DNA of 64,000 nucleotides from Puniceicoccus vermicola. Lineage in GTDB: Bacteria; Verrucomicrobiota; Verrucomicrobiia; Opitutales; Puniceicoccaceae. Positions 27,126-36,213 of the stretch are shown here, piece after piece (within the stretch, counting starts at the first letter, position 1; every line of letters starts with the position of its first letter). The stretch covers positions 62,001-126,000 of the forward strand of contig NZ_JACHVA010000101.1 of assembly GCF_014230055.1 (NCBI RefSeq), in the 5' to 3' direction. The notes under the pieces are model-generated. The model saw only the letters and a program-made list of their open reading frames with translations. It was not told the origin of the DNA and did not search any database. The translations under genes were made by a program, and so were the position numbers.

Positions 27126-27469
27126 TACGCTTTCAGAGAGGTCACGAATCCATTCAATCTCCGTTAAAATTCGTGGAAATCCTTCTTTCCGTTCTATTGT
27201 TGGGTCTTCTGACCACAACGTCCGGGCAGACCGAGGAAGTCTCGCTTCCCCGGGTCTTGATCATTGGGGACTCTTTTAAATCTAACGCCATCGCTGAACG
27301 GGTGATGGCGAGGCACGGTGTTCGCGTCAACGATTTGAATCGCTTGACTCATTCCTTCGAGGGGCGATTGGCACTGCCTCCTCATGATGTTCATTACTCG
27401 AAGGCTGGATACCAAGCGATCGGAGATCAAGTTGCGGAAGAGATCCGCGCTGTGCTTGCAGAGCAATGA
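27122..27469 (+). pseudogene. Collapsed SGNH hydrolase
   Basis: GTG 27122 overlaps the upstream stop (GTGA). The frame reads a signal peptide-like stretch (FVEILLSVLLLGLLTTTSGQ), then the SGNH block I start LPRVLIIGDSF. It then runs almost at once into a short helical piece and the C-terminal catalytic block DVHYSKAGYQAIGDQVAEEI, where the Asp and His of the triad lie. The central ~90-120 residues of a normal ~210-240-aa enzyme, holding the Gly and Asn oxyanion blocks, are missing. The frame is intact (115 aa), so a short product is possible, but an active esterase is unlikely. Confidence 0.75.
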
Positions 27470-27624
27470 TTTGGGACATGGGGGAGGGTGTCTCTTCCGT
27501 GGATGCGATCCGAGTCTTTCTATGACCTTTTCAGGTTTGCATCTGTCTCCAGCATAATGACTTGTTGCGTTCGTTGGTTTGATTTGGATTGCATGCTCAC
27601 TTAAGACAGTATATCCCCAGAATC

Positions 27625-28632
27625 GTGAGTATTTCTCAGACAGCGATCGCACAAAAAGTCGGAGTTTCCCGATCGGCCGTGAGCCACGTCCTGAATGGTC
27701 GGTCCCACATGGTGGGGCCCGAGCTTCGGGAGAAGATTATGGAAGCCGTGGAGGCCAGCGGTTATCACCGAAACGCTTTGGTGAAAGCTCTGCGCTCGAA
27801 CCGAACCCATGTGATCGGCATCATTATGCCGGAGCTGAAGGTGTCCTATTTTAGTGACATGATTGGGACGATCGAGAGCGAAGCCAGAAAGCTGGGACTT
27901 CAGTGCTTCATCTGTCAAAGTCACAGTTCGCCAGAGATCCTGGAAAAGGAAGTGGTGGCTCTCCGGGAGTACCGGGTCGATGGTTTGATCATTGCCCCGG
28001 CAAACTCCAATGAGCCGGTGGATGTCTATGCGATGCTGGAGCAGCAAAAATATCCCTATGTGCTGCTGGATTTGAATATCAAGGGGTTGAGTTGTTCCGG
28101 AGTCGGGAACAGCAACGGCGCGATCGGTCGGTTGGCGACGGAACATTTGCTTGAGTTGGGGCATCAGCGAATCGCTTATTTGAAGGGATACCCGGGCCCC
28201 AGCTCAGACCAGCGGTATCAAGGATATGTTCGTGCCTTGGCCCGTGCCGGTGTTGAGCTGGATGAGAACCTCGTTCTCGGGGGGCAGTATCTGTTTGAAG
28301 CTGGGGTGGAGTCGGTTCGGAGTCTGGTTGAGAAGGGAGAGTCATTTACCGCGATTGTCGCCTCTTCGGATGCCGTGGCATTGGGAGCGATCCAGGAGTT
28401 GCAGCAGCACGGAATGCGGGTCCCCGATGATATCTCGGTCGTCGGCTGTGGAAATTTGGATCTGTCGAGAATGTCAACGCCTCCGCTCACCACAGTCGAC
28501 CAGCGACCGGAGGTGATTGCAGAGCGAGCCGTGAGGCTGCTCGACAGTCGGATCCAGGATCGGGAAACCCCCCATCAATACCTGCGGGTTGAGCCTAGGA
28601 TGATTGTCCGACAGTCGACTCGCAAAATCTAA
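27625..28632 (+). CDS. LacI-family transcriptional regulator
   Basis: This encodes about 335 residues from GTG 27625, taken because the helix-turn-helix starts right after it (SISQTAIAQKVGVSRSAVSHVLNG). A TTG at 27589 is in frame but would add a non-homologous leader. The hinge (ALRSNRTHVIGIIMP) and the periplasmic-binding-protein-like sugar domain (VDGLIIAP, HQRIAYLKGYPG, FTAIVASSDAVALGAIQELQ, ISVVGCGN) are complete. It lies between giant protein 3 and the GH29 operon. Motif-1 dyads occur before both units, so this protein is the natural candidate for binding motif 1 (inference). Confidence 0.93.
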   Translation: MSISQTAIAQKVGVSRSAVSHVLNGRSHMVGPELREKIMEAVEASGYHRNALVKALRSNRTHVIGIIMPELKVSYFSDMIGTIESEARKLGLQCFICQSHSSPEILEKEVVALREYRVDGLIIAPANSNEPVDVYAMLEQQKYPYVLLDLNIKGLSCSGVGNSNGAIGRLATEHLLELGHQRIAYLKGYPGPSSDQRYQGYVRALARAGVELDENLVLGGQYLFEAGVESVRSLVEKGESFTAIVASSDAVALGAIQELQQHGMRVPDDISVVGCGNLDLSRMSTPPLTTVDQRPEVIAERAVRLLDSRIQDRETPHQYLRVEPRMIVRQSTRKI

Positions 28633-28871
28633 TCCCTCTCGAGAGCCTGTTTGGGGCGGTGAGTATTTTTGACTTCGCCGAAGGGGGGCGGCGCCCGTGT
28701 GTTGGTGACGTCATGTTCGTGTTGGTGCGGGAAGCCGTGCGCCTCCTCAATCTTTCGGCCGTAGATCCATGGCGCATCAGAAAATGGTTTCGCGAACGAA
28801 TTTGTCTTGTCTCATTCTTCTAGCATAAGATAGTTTTGGGGTTTCTCACTTATGGTATTAGGAGTCTTGCG
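28633..28871. other. Promoter region of the GH29-GH4-sulfatase operon
   Basis: This is a 239-bp gap after the LacI gene. A GC-rich interrupted hairpin near 28675-28700 (CGCCGAAGGGGGGCGGCG) could act in termination. A weak -35-like TTGTCT (28807-28812) precedes the motif-1 dyad at 28818-28835. A 36-codon frame at 28713-28824 shows nothing recognisable. Confidence 0.45.
28818..28835 (+). promoter_or_regulatory. Operator-like dyad (motif 1)
   Basis: TTCTAGCATAAGATAGTT fits AACTAnCnTAnGnTAGTT at all fixed positions except the first two. It lies 36 bp upstream of the chosen GH29 start. Confidence 0.55.
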
Positions 28872-31031
28872 ATGAAAACAGACGGTATTACGGAATCCGA
28901 ATCTTCCGGGCGAAATGGCTATAATCTGATGGAAACTTCTTTCGCTTCAGCGGATGGTCTACAGAATGGGGTAAAGGCTCCTTGGTTTGATCAGGCTCGC
29001 TTCGGAATGTTCGTTCACTACGGCCTATATTCCATTCACGGGAAGGGGGAGTGGCTGATGTTTCACGAAAAGATCCGTCCGGCGGAGTACAATCAACTGG
29101 CGGACAGGTTCACGGCTTCGTCGTTTGATGCGGACGCTCTGGTCTCCTTGGCGAAAGAGGCCGGGGCTGGCTATGTGGTGTTTGGAGCAAGGCACCACGA
29201 TGGATTTTGTTTGTGGGATTCGAATACCACCGACTTCACGACGGTTCGCACAGCGGCCAAGCGTGATTTGATTCGTGAGTATGTCGAAGCCTGTGCCCGG
29301 GCCGGCTTGCGTGTGGGGATCTATTATTCCGTAATGAGCTGGCAGTGGCCGGCGATCTTTTCGGGGCCATTGGCGGATCCGGAGGGATGGGAGAATATGG
29401 TTCAAGAGACCCATGCTCAGGTGCGGGAATTGATGACCGATTACGGGCAAATCGATTACCTTTGGTACGATGGATGCGTCGTTCCCGGGATGGGAGAGGC
29501 CAGCATCCGGTCGAAATATTGGCGATCCGAAGAGCTCAACGCAATGGTTCGTGAGCTGCAGCCTGGAATCCTCATCAACGACCGGGCCGCGCGGCCGGAA
29601 GATGTGACTACGCCGGAACCGCATCTGACTCCCGCCCCTACTGGCCGGATTTGGGAATGTTGTCAGACCATTGGTCAGTCCTGGGGCTGGCGCCCAAATG
29701 TCGGGCAGGAGAAATCGGCGAAGCGGTTGATTCAGGATCTGGTCTTTTGTGCACGATTTGGGGGAAACTATTTATTGAATATTGGCCCGTTGGCAGACGG
29801 ATCGTTCCGGCCCAGTGAAGTCGAGCGTCTTGAGGCCATCGGCGACTGGATGCGGGTGAACCGGCAGTCGGTTTGCGATTCGGAGCGGACGCCCTACACG
29901 GAGTCCGAACATTTGATTGGTTCGGTTACTTGCCGCGAGCATTGCCTGTATTTCCATTTGGAGGAGTGGCCGTGTGAACGCGCCGTCATCGCAGGTATCG
30001 ATGTGGATGTGCGCTCGGTTGAGTTGCTGGGGTCGGACGTGAAGTTAGACTTTGATCGATCGCCAGATGGTTGTGTGAGAATTCTCGGGCTTCCGGTGGA
30101 TGAACCGATCAGATCGTTGGCCGTGTTGAAAGTTGAATTGGAAAGAACTCTCTCCGGTAGCACCCCGCCTTCGTTGTTGGTGGAAGCGGATACGGGACGA
30201 AATCTTCCCGCAGAGGGGAAGGTGCACAATGTCGACGATTGGCAGATGAAACGTAGTCAGAAGCTGGAGTTTTTCGTGCCGGCGAGAGGCGTGTATGACC
30301 TGGATCTAGGAGTGATTTCGAACGTGGGCCAAGAGTTGGATCTTCACTTGGATTCGGATTCGAGCACCACGAAGCTTCCCATTCGTTTCTGCAATTATCC
30401 GGACACATTGCATTTGAAAGGGAAAGTCCTGAACGGAGGAGTTCATCATCTTGCGGTTTCCGGGGAGGATGCTGACTTCGGGGTTTATCTGTGGCGGGCA
30501 CAGCCTCTCTGGAAAATGCTGACCGCCGAAAACTGGAGTGTCGTCGGTCCCTTTCCGACCGAGTTTCGTCCTCAGGGAGAGATCTCTCAGGTGAGGGATG
30601 CCCTGACCGCGGTTCATCCCCCCGAGCGAGGTGAAATTCCGGTCGATTGGCGCGCTTGCGAATCGCAGGCCTCCGATGAGTCGGTCAACTTTTCGCATCT
30701 CTGTGGCACCGATGACATGGGTGTTTGTTACGCAAGGACCTATGTCACGGCTCCTGAGGCCTGCGAGATTTCCATTTTGATGGGTTGCGATTGGTGGGCG
30801 AATCTCATCGTCAATGGCCGACAGGTGAGCAGCAAACGGTCCGAGGAGGAGTGCGCGCAGGATGGTGCGTGGTTCAACGGTTGGAAGCCCATTGAAGCAA
30901 AGATCGAGCTTGAGCCGGGGGAGAATGAGCTGTTGGTTAAATGTCACCCTGGAAGTGCGGACAATTGGTTCGTCTTCTATCTCAACAACCCTGGTGATTT
31001 AGTCGAACATCGCTGGTCGACGAAGGACTAG
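28872..31031 (+). CDS. Alpha-L-fucosidase-like glycoside hydrolase, GH29
   Basis: This encodes 719 residues from ATG 28872; an upstream in-frame ATG at 28836 abuts the operator and is less likely. GH29 segments are clear: WFDQARFGMFVHYGLYSIHG, GARHHDGFCLWDSNTTDFT (~111), RVGIYYSVMSW and IDYLWYDGC (~198), where the Asp is the expected nucleophile. No signal peptide is visible, pointing to the cytoplasm. After the catalytic and small beta domains (to ~540) comes a ~170-residue module (LMGCDWWAN, GAWFNGWKPIEAKIELEPGE, PGDLVE) nearly the same as the C-terminus of giant protein 2. GH29 enzymes release alpha-L-fucose, hence the suspicion of a fucose-containing substrate. Confidence 0.9.
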   Translation: MKTDGITESESSGRNGYNLMETSFASADGLQNGVKAPWFDQARFGMFVHYGLYSIHGKGEWLMFHEKIRPAEYNQLADRFTASSFDADALVSLAKEAGAGYVVFGARHHDGFCLWDSNTTDFTTVRTAAKRDLIREYVEACARAGLRVGIYYSVMSWQWPAIFSGPLADPEGWENMVQETHAQVRELMTDYGQIDYLWYDGCVVPGMGEASIRSKYWRSEELNAMVRELQPGILINDRAARPEDVTTPEPHLTPAPTGRIWECCQTIGQSWGWRPNVGQEKSAKRLIQDLVFCARFGGNYLLNIGPLADGSFRPSEVERLEAIGDWMRVNRQSVCDSERTPYTESEHLIGSVTCREHCLYFHLEEWPCERAVIAGIDVDVRSVELLGSDVKLDFDRSPDGCVRILGLPVDEPIRSLAVLKVELERTLSGSTPPSLLVEADTGRNLPAEGKVHNVDDWQMKRSQKLEFFVPARGVYDLDLGVISNVGQELDLHLDSDSSTTKLPIRFCNYPDTLHLKGKVLNGGVHHLAVSGEDADFGVYLWRAQPLWKMLTAENWSVVGPFPTEFRPQGEISQVRDALTAVHPPERGEIPVDWRACESQASDESVNFSHLCGTDDMGVCYARTYVTAPEACEISILMGCDWWANLIVNGRQVSSKRSEEECAQDGAWFNGWKPIEAKIELEPGENELLVKCHPGSADNWFVFYLNNPGDLVEHRWSTKD

Positions 31032-31066
31032 TCGCCAGACTACCGAATTTAATCAGTTACCCTTTT

Positions 31067-32470
31067 ATGAAAATTACGATTGTTGGAGGTGGAGCTCTGC
31101 GTGTCCTCGGTGTGGTTCGCGGCGTTCTTGCGGTTCCGGGGGTTTTGGACCAAGGAGAGATCTTCCTATACGACTTGGATTTGGTTCGGGCGGAAGCCAT
31201 GGGCCGGATGATCCTGAAGTCTCCTGAGTTGAAGCGGGCCAATTGTTCGGTGCGCTGGGGCGATCAGCTTGACCCCGCGTTGGAAGGGGCGGATGCAGTC
31301 GGGGTGATTCTGCCGGCAAGTCCCTGGCTCTCCTTTAATCACGGGAAGCCAGTATCCTATGATCACGGATACATTAGTTCGGACAATGTTTCTCCGAATG
31401 GCGCGGTCTCTGCGGTGAAAATCGCCCCCGTGCTTCTGACGATTGCCCGTCGTATGGAGCAAATCTGTCCGGATGCGTGGCTGATCAATTTCGTGAACCC
31501 CATTGCCGTGTTGGCCTCGATGGTCAATTGCCATACCCGGATTCGCTGCCTCGGCGTTTGCGCTGGATTCACGAACCATTTGTCGGATGTCCCGCGAATT
31601 TTCGGCTGCGATGAGCCGGCGACTGACTTGGAGGTGGAATGCGCGGGTATCAATCATATGAGTTTTGTCATCCGCGGCACATGGCAGGGCGAAGACTTGT
31701 TGCCTAAACTGGAAGCCCATTTGGCCAAAGACTGGCAGATGTGCGAATTGCAGCCCTGGTGGGGAGAGTTTGCCCGTTTTAACATTGCGAACAGCGTCAA
31801 CAAACTGGTCCGTATCTGGCGGGAATACGGCGTTCTGATCTTTTCATCGGAAGGCGATGGAATGGCCCACCTGATGTATGATAGTGCAGTGGATGAGAAT
31901 CGGCTCGACTTTGCCCAAAATATGCCGAACGGCGTCGATGCGGCATCAGAGAAAGTGAAAGCCGGACGGGCCGATGCGGATCGCCGTTTTCAGTCTTGGT
32001 TGGACAAGGATCTGGACGGGGAATTCTGGAAGAATCATTGGAAGGAGAATTCCGTCTTCAAGCGGCACGATAATGATATCTTTGTCCGGGTTTTTTCCGC
32101 CTTGTCGGGTGTGAGATCGACCAAGATCGCTACCAGTCGTGCGAATGAGGGAGCGATTGTCGGGATCAAGGATCGGCATTGCGTTGAATACACCCAGATT
32201 TTGTCGGGAAAGGAGGTTCGACCGTTTTCCGAATTGGCCTATGATATCCCGGATGTTGTGCACGGGGTGACTGCGAGCCTTGCCGCACACCAAACCATGC
32301 TGGGGGATGCCCTCGCTCTGGAGGATCCGAAAATGTTGGCCAATGGACTTTTAAGCTATCCGGTTCGGCCCTTCGGTCGCTCGCTGAAAAACTTGTATGC
32401 GGCCTTGTTTGAATTGGCGGGTGAAGAAATTGCGCCCGCGTACCGTAAGGCGAGAGAATATTTCCATTAA
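31067..32470 (+). CDS. Glycoside hydrolase family 4 (NAD-dependent)
   Basis: This encodes 467 residues without a signal peptide. It starts with a Rossmann motif (MKITIVGGGALRVLGVVRG) and an acidic strand end (FLYDLD). Family 4 landmarks follow: NFVNPIAVLAS, RCLGVCAGFTNH with the Cys that helps bind the metal, and ECAGINHMSF. GH4 enzymes use NAD, a divalent metal and a redox-assisted elimination; members act on alpha- or beta-glucosides, galactosides, glucuronides or phosphorylated sugars. The specificity cannot be read here. It is 35 bp after GH29 and 16 bp before a sulfatase, implying intracellular processing of the same oligosaccharide. Confidence 0.9.
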   Translation: MKITIVGGGALRVLGVVRGVLAVPGVLDQGEIFLYDLDLVRAEAMGRMILKSPELKRANCSVRWGDQLDPALEGADAVGVILPASPWLSFNHGKPVSYDHGYISSDNVSPNGAVSAVKIAPVLLTIARRMEQICPDAWLINFVNPIAVLASMVNCHTRIRCLGVCAGFTNHLSDVPRIFGCDEPATDLEVECAGINHMSFVIRGTWQGEDLLPKLEAHLAKDWQMCELQPWWGEFARFNIANSVNKLVRIWREYGVLIFSSEGDGMAHLMYDSAVDENRLDFAQNMPNGVDAASEKVKAGRADADRRFQSWLDKDLDGEFWKNHWKENSVFKRHDNDIFVRVFSALSGVRSTKIATSRANEGAIVGIKDRHCVEYTQILSGKEVRPFSELAYDIPDVVHGVTASLAAHQTMLGDALALEDPKMLANGLLSYPVRPFGRSLKNLYAALFELAGEEIAPAYRKAREYFH

Positions 32471-32486
32471 CCTGAGTCTTCTGCAA

Positions 32487-33830
32487 ATGGCACCCCCTCC
32501 CAATATTGTCTTCTTTTTCACGGATCAGCAGCGTCACGATACGGTCGGTCTGCACGGGAATCCCCTCGGCCTGACGCCTAACTTTGACCGCCTGGCGCGC
32601 GAGGGAACCTTCCTGAAGAATTGTTTCAGTTGCCAGCCGCTATGCACCCCTGCCAGAGCTTCCCTTCAGACGGGTCGCTATGCGTCGCAATCCGGTCTTT
32701 CCGCGGGGGTTCTCTCTGCCGGGTCCCGAACTCTTGCCGATCATTTTAACGAGGCCGGATACGATACCGCTTTGATCGGGAAATGGCATCTCGCCGGGAC
32801 CGATCCGGTCCCGGAAAGGCTTCAGGGGCGATACGCTTCCTGGCTCGGATCCAATACACCGGACTTGTCTTCTGGGGTGTATGGATGTCGCCTATACGAC
32901 AAAGAGAAAAATGCGGTCGACCTGCCGGGCTATCGCTCGGACGCCTATGTGGATGCGGCGATCCGCTATCTTTCGGAGCCGCGTGAGAATCCGTTCTTTC
33001 TTTTCCTGTCCCTCGTGGAGCCCCACCAGCACAATCCACAGGACTCTTACCCGGCCCCCGACGGGTATCGGGAACTGTATTCGGATCGCTGGACTCCGCC
33101 GGACCTGGCTGCCATGGAGGGCAGCGCGGCGCGTCAATTGCCCGGCTATTATGGGATGGTGAAGCGTGTGGATGAGGGCCTTGGGCGTGTGGCGGATGCA
33201 CTGAAAAGCATGGGGATGTTGGAAAACACACTCATCGTGTATGCAAGCGATCATGGCTGTCATTTCCGAACCCGCGGGCATGAATACAAGCATACCTGTC
33301 ACGAGAGTTCGATTCGAGTGCCGGGATTCATTCACGGCCCGGGCTTTCTGGCCGGAGGCGAGCGGCCCGAGATGGTTAGTTTGGTCGATCTGCCGCCGAC
33401 GCTGCTGGATGCGGCGGGCCTGTCGGTGCCCGGGGAGATGCAGGGACAATCGCTGGTGCCGCGTCTCCGTTCGTCGATCTCCGAATGGCCGGGCGAAGCC
33501 TACGTGGAATACGAAAACCCCACCGGTACGGGTCGTGCGATTCGGACCGGTCGTTGGAAATTTGCAGTACAAACCGACCAGCGAGAATTGCCGGAGGCCG
33601 GGTGTGCAGACGAATACCGAGAAGCGTTTTTATACGACTTGGAAGCCGACCCTTGGGAGCAGGAGAATTGTATCGGGCTCGAGGGATACCGTGAGGTCGC
33701 CGAACAATTGCGGGAGCGATTGCTCAAGCGCTTGGAAAAGGTGGAGGGCAAGCGTCCCACGATTCTTCCCCCGCTGAAAGTGAACTTCAGTGGGCAGCGA
33801 AAAATCGCCCGGGAATCTGGAGAGCTTTAG
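32487..33830 (+). CDS. Type I sulfatase (CTPAR active site)
   Basis: This encodes 447 residues from ATG 32487; an upstream in-frame start would overlap the GH4 gene by ~70 bp. It begins PNIVFFFTDQQRHDTVGLHG and has the signature CTPARASLQTGR (Cys type). It also has TALIGKWHLAG, IVYASDHGCHFRTRGHEYKH and the late FLYDLEADPWEQEN block. No signal peptide is seen. A diverged fragment of a very similar gene occurs at 36214-36446. It is the last intact gene of the GH29 operon. Confidence 0.93.
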   Translation: MAPPPNIVFFFTDQQRHDTVGLHGNPLGLTPNFDRLAREGTFLKNCFSCQPLCTPARASLQTGRYASQSGLSAGVLSAGSRTLADHFNEAGYDTALIGKWHLAGTDPVPERLQGRYASWLGSNTPDLSSGVYGCRLYDKEKNAVDLPGYRSDAYVDAAIRYLSEPRENPFFLFLSLVEPHQHNPQDSYPAPDGYRELYSDRWTPPDLAAMEGSAARQLPGYYGMVKRVDEGLGRVADALKSMGMLENTLIVYASDHGCHFRTRGHEYKHTCHESSIRVPGFIHGPGFLAGGERPEMVSLVDLPPTLLDAAGLSVPGEMQGQSLVPRLRSSISEWPGEAYVEYENPTGTGRAIRTGRWKFAVQTDQRELPEAGCADEYREAFLYDLEADPWEQENCIGLEGYREVAEQLRERLLKRLEKVEGKRPTILPPLKVNFSGQRKIARESGEL

Positions 33831-33845
33831 AGTGAAAGCGGCAAA

Positions 33846-34049
33846 ATGACTTCACGGACCCGGCCTCCGAATATTCTCATTACCATCGCCGATGACCAGC
33901 GGGCCAGTGTCTTGGGTTGTGCCGGAATGGAAGGGGCTGGAAATCGCTGCACATTGAAACTTTACGAAGGACAACCTCACGGGTTCTTCAATTATAAGGA
34001 CGAGGGCAATCCGTATTTCGAACGGACGATGAGTGATCTGAATGTCTGA
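33846..34049 (+). pseudogene. Chimeric remnant: sulfatase start joined to an esterase end
   Basis: ATG 33846 reads a sulfatase N-terminus (RPPNILITIADDQRASVLGC). Within ~27 codons it turns into the C-terminal catalytic-His region of an alpha/beta-hydrolase (CTLKLYEGQPHGFFNY, then NPYFERTM). The esterase part compares with YEGQTHGFY in the gene at 19392-20258. The frame is open across the joint. The simplest reading is a large deletion that fused the first bases of a sulfatase to the last bases of a downstream esterase. It follows the intact sulfatase by 15 bp. Confidence 0.78.
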
Positions 34050-34131
34050 TCGGCTAGATCGAGTCCGAGAATCCTATATCTACCACGAAGCGGACGGGAA
34101 ACCGCAGAAAATGTGGACTTATTTCAAATGA
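34042..34131 (+). pseudogene. Unidentified 29-codon frame, possibly a gene end
   Basis: ATG 34042 overlaps the end of the chimeric remnant. It reads MSDRLDRVRESYIYHEADGK, then a short tail to TGA. Its composition looks like the coding C-terminus of a lost gene, but no family can be named. From 34132 to the operator at 34298 nothing else is recognised. Confidence 0.3.
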
Positions 34132-34297
34132 AACGTCGAGCACACATAATTTCTTCGATGACAGAGTTGAAGCTCTAAAGTCTGAAGAATCTTTGGGTTA
34201 CGAGGAAACAGTTGACGTGTTCAGCATTGGAACTGCGATGGTTCTTAGACAACCATGAAGCCTTCATCCTGGTTCCGGAAGATTCCGCTTGACCCGG

Positions 34298-34315
34298 AGA
34301 TAGCATATGATAGCT
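34298..34315 (+). promoter_or_regulatory. Operator-like dyad (motif 1) in a TTGACC promoter
   Basis: AGATAGCATATGATAGCT fits AACTAnCnTAnGnTAGTT with three mismatches and has a strong CATATGATAG core. TTGACC (34289-34294) ends 3 bp upstream, repeating the arrangement at 966-992 and 23816-23843. It lies 31 bp before ATG 34346. Confidence 0.55.
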
Positions 34316-34345
34316 ATTCTCTGTACCTTAACCCCCTCCAATACA

Positions 34346-36139
34346 ATGAACATACCCTTAATTCACTCATTGCAGATTTCTCAACTTTCCGGTTTTTCTG
34401 CAGCAGCTATCGCTCTCACTCTTTCACCGTCCCTGTCGGCGAGTATCATTGAGTGGGATGGCGACACTTCATCGACATATGCCGACGGAAATAATTGGGT
34501 CGGTGGTGTCGCGCCGACTGACGATCTGGTAACGGATACCGCTCGTTTCGATCTTGGAAACTATTCCAACGTGCCTAATTTTGGAACAACCAGTGTTTAT
34601 GGCATTGAGGTGGGGGCGAACTCCGGGGCGATCAACTCATTTGGAGGCACAAGTCTGTCGCTTGGAGCGGGCGGTATCAGTGTCGAGAGTGGAGCTAATT
34701 TCGTTAACTTCGACGGGGCCTTGGGAATTAATATCACCACCAATCAAACTTGGAGTTTTAACAACGGTGCGGTGAATACCGTGAACGGTCAATTGTCCGG
34801 CAGCGGCGATCTTCTTTTTGATGGAACAGGTACAGTGGTTTTGAACAACAGTGCGAGTGGAGCAACTTTTTCGGGTGCATTGTCCGTTAGCAATGGCCGA
34901 GTGGAGCTGGTCGGGGATGGATTAAGCGCGAACAATACTGTCGCTTTGGGTTCCGGAGGAATCATCGGCTTACGGAATGTATTTCACACATTCGCTGGCT
35001 TAAATGACTATGGGGGAAGTGGAGGCACGATCGGGCTCTCTGTTAACAATAATCGCCGATTGGATTTTGAAGGTGCGGGCACCTATAGTTTTAGTGGTGT
35101 TGTCGCGGATAATATCGGTTCGGCGACGGGTCAATTGTCCATTGATATCGGTAGCGATGCCTCCTTGGTCGAAGTTACACAGACCTTCAGGGGCGCGAAT
35201 ACCTATTCAGGCGTAACTGATATCAATAATGGGGCGGTTCTGATCATCGAGAACGATACGGGTCTTGGAAATACAACGGGAAATACAACGATTGATAACG
35301 GGGGATCGTTGCGATTTCAGGGGAATATTTCCGTCGGAGATGAGGCAATCTCCATGGGTGGGGATGGCGTTTCTGGAGGTGGAGGTGATGGTGCACTGGT
35401 CAGTGTCAGCGGGAATAATAGTTATGCCGGTTTGATTACATTGATTAATGTTTCCACGGGGCATCGTATTACATCCCAATCCGGAACTTTTACTTTATCG
35501 AATACCGGGACGATCAGTAACGCGAATGCTCGGGCTCTGTATTTGGGTGGGGCCGGCGATGGAGTGCTCGCAGGGTCACTCAGTGATGGCAGTATTATCA
35601 AGGATGGAACTGGGACTTGGACTTTGACCGGAACAAACCTGGATCAATTTGGTACGACCGTCTCCGAAGGGAAACTCGTCATCGACGGTTCGGTCGGGAG
35701 TAATATTGTGGTCAATTCTGGTGCAGTTCTAGGTGGAGAAGGCAGTGGCGGCGGAAACCTGACTCTGCAGGATGGTTCTGTCTTGGAATATGATTTTGAG
35801 AAGTCGGGATTTTTGAATACGGCGGGCGATATCAGTATCGCAGGGACAGCGATTTTGGACTTTGTCGGCATCGCAAGTGGATTGAGCGTGAATGATACGT
35901 TGACCATCGTGGCCTCAGCTACTTCGCTCTCGGGAGTCTTTAGTAATGTCGCGGATGGTGGAACGGTTAGTTACGGAGACTACGAGTTTGTGGCCGATTA
36001 CACAGCGACGGGCTTGGATTTGACGGTATCGTCAGTGATTCCAGAACCGAGTGCCTTCGCCCTTTTTCTCGGAATTGTCGGAGGATGGATGATTTTTCCC
36101 CGCCGCAGGTCAACCAAAGCAAGATTAGGAAATTCCTAA
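34346..36139 (+). CDS. PEP-CTERM surface protein with autotransporter-type beta repeats
   Basis: This encodes 597 residues from ATG 34346, followed by a signal peptide (FSAAAIALTLSPSLSAS). The body is low in Cys and Lys and rich in Gly, Ser, Asn and Thr. It has repeated beta-strand units of the autotransporter-associated type (GSGDLLFDGTGTVVLNN, ANTYSGVTDINNGAVLIIEND, DGTGTWTLTGTNLDQFGTTV). The C-terminus is a PEP-CTERM sorting signal: IPEPSAFALFLGIVGGWMIF, then an Arg cluster. Such proteins are exported and processed by an exosortase, usually into an extracellular matrix. The role is structural or adhesive by inference. Confidence 0.88.
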   Translation: MNIPLIHSLQISQLSGFSAAAIALTLSPSLSASIIEWDGDTSSTYADGNNWVGGVAPTDDLVTDTARFDLGNYSNVPNFGTTSVYGIEVGANSGAINSFGGTSLSLGAGGISVESGANFVNFDGALGINITTNQTWSFNNGAVNTVNGQLSGSGDLLFDGTGTVVLNNSASGATFSGALSVSNGRVELVGDGLSANNTVALGSGGIIGLRNVFHTFAGLNDYGGSGGTIGLSVNNNRRLDFEGAGTYSFSGVVADNIGSATGQLSIDIGSDASLVEVTQTFRGANTYSGVTDINNGAVLIIENDTGLGNTTGNTTIDNGGSLRFQGNISVGDEAISMGGDGVSGGGGDGALVSVSGNNSYAGLITLINVSTGHRITSQSGTFTLSNTGTISNANARALYLGGAGDGVLAGSLSDGSIIKDGTGTWTLTGTNLDQFGTTVSEGKLVIDGSVGSNIVVNSGAVLGGEGSGGGNLTLQDGSVLEYDFEKSGFLNTAGDISIAGTAILDFVGIASGLSVNDTLTIVASATSLSGVFSNVADGGTVSYGDYEFVADYTATGLDLTVSSVIPEPSAFALFLGIVGGWMIFPRRRSTKARLGNS

Positions 36140-36213
36140 TTTGTCATTCTTGCCGAAAGGGATGACTGATTAGTCGTCTCTATTGGCAATACTTTGCGGT
36201 GTGGGTCAGGTCG

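Noticed and set aside
27589-27624. TTG start upstream of the LacI gene at 27625
   Set aside because: It would add 12 residues outside the family's compact helix-turn-helix start, while GTG 27625 fits the expected position.
28713-28824. 36-codon frame before the GH29 operator
   Set aside because: It has no family resemblance or ribosome site and ends inside the operator region.
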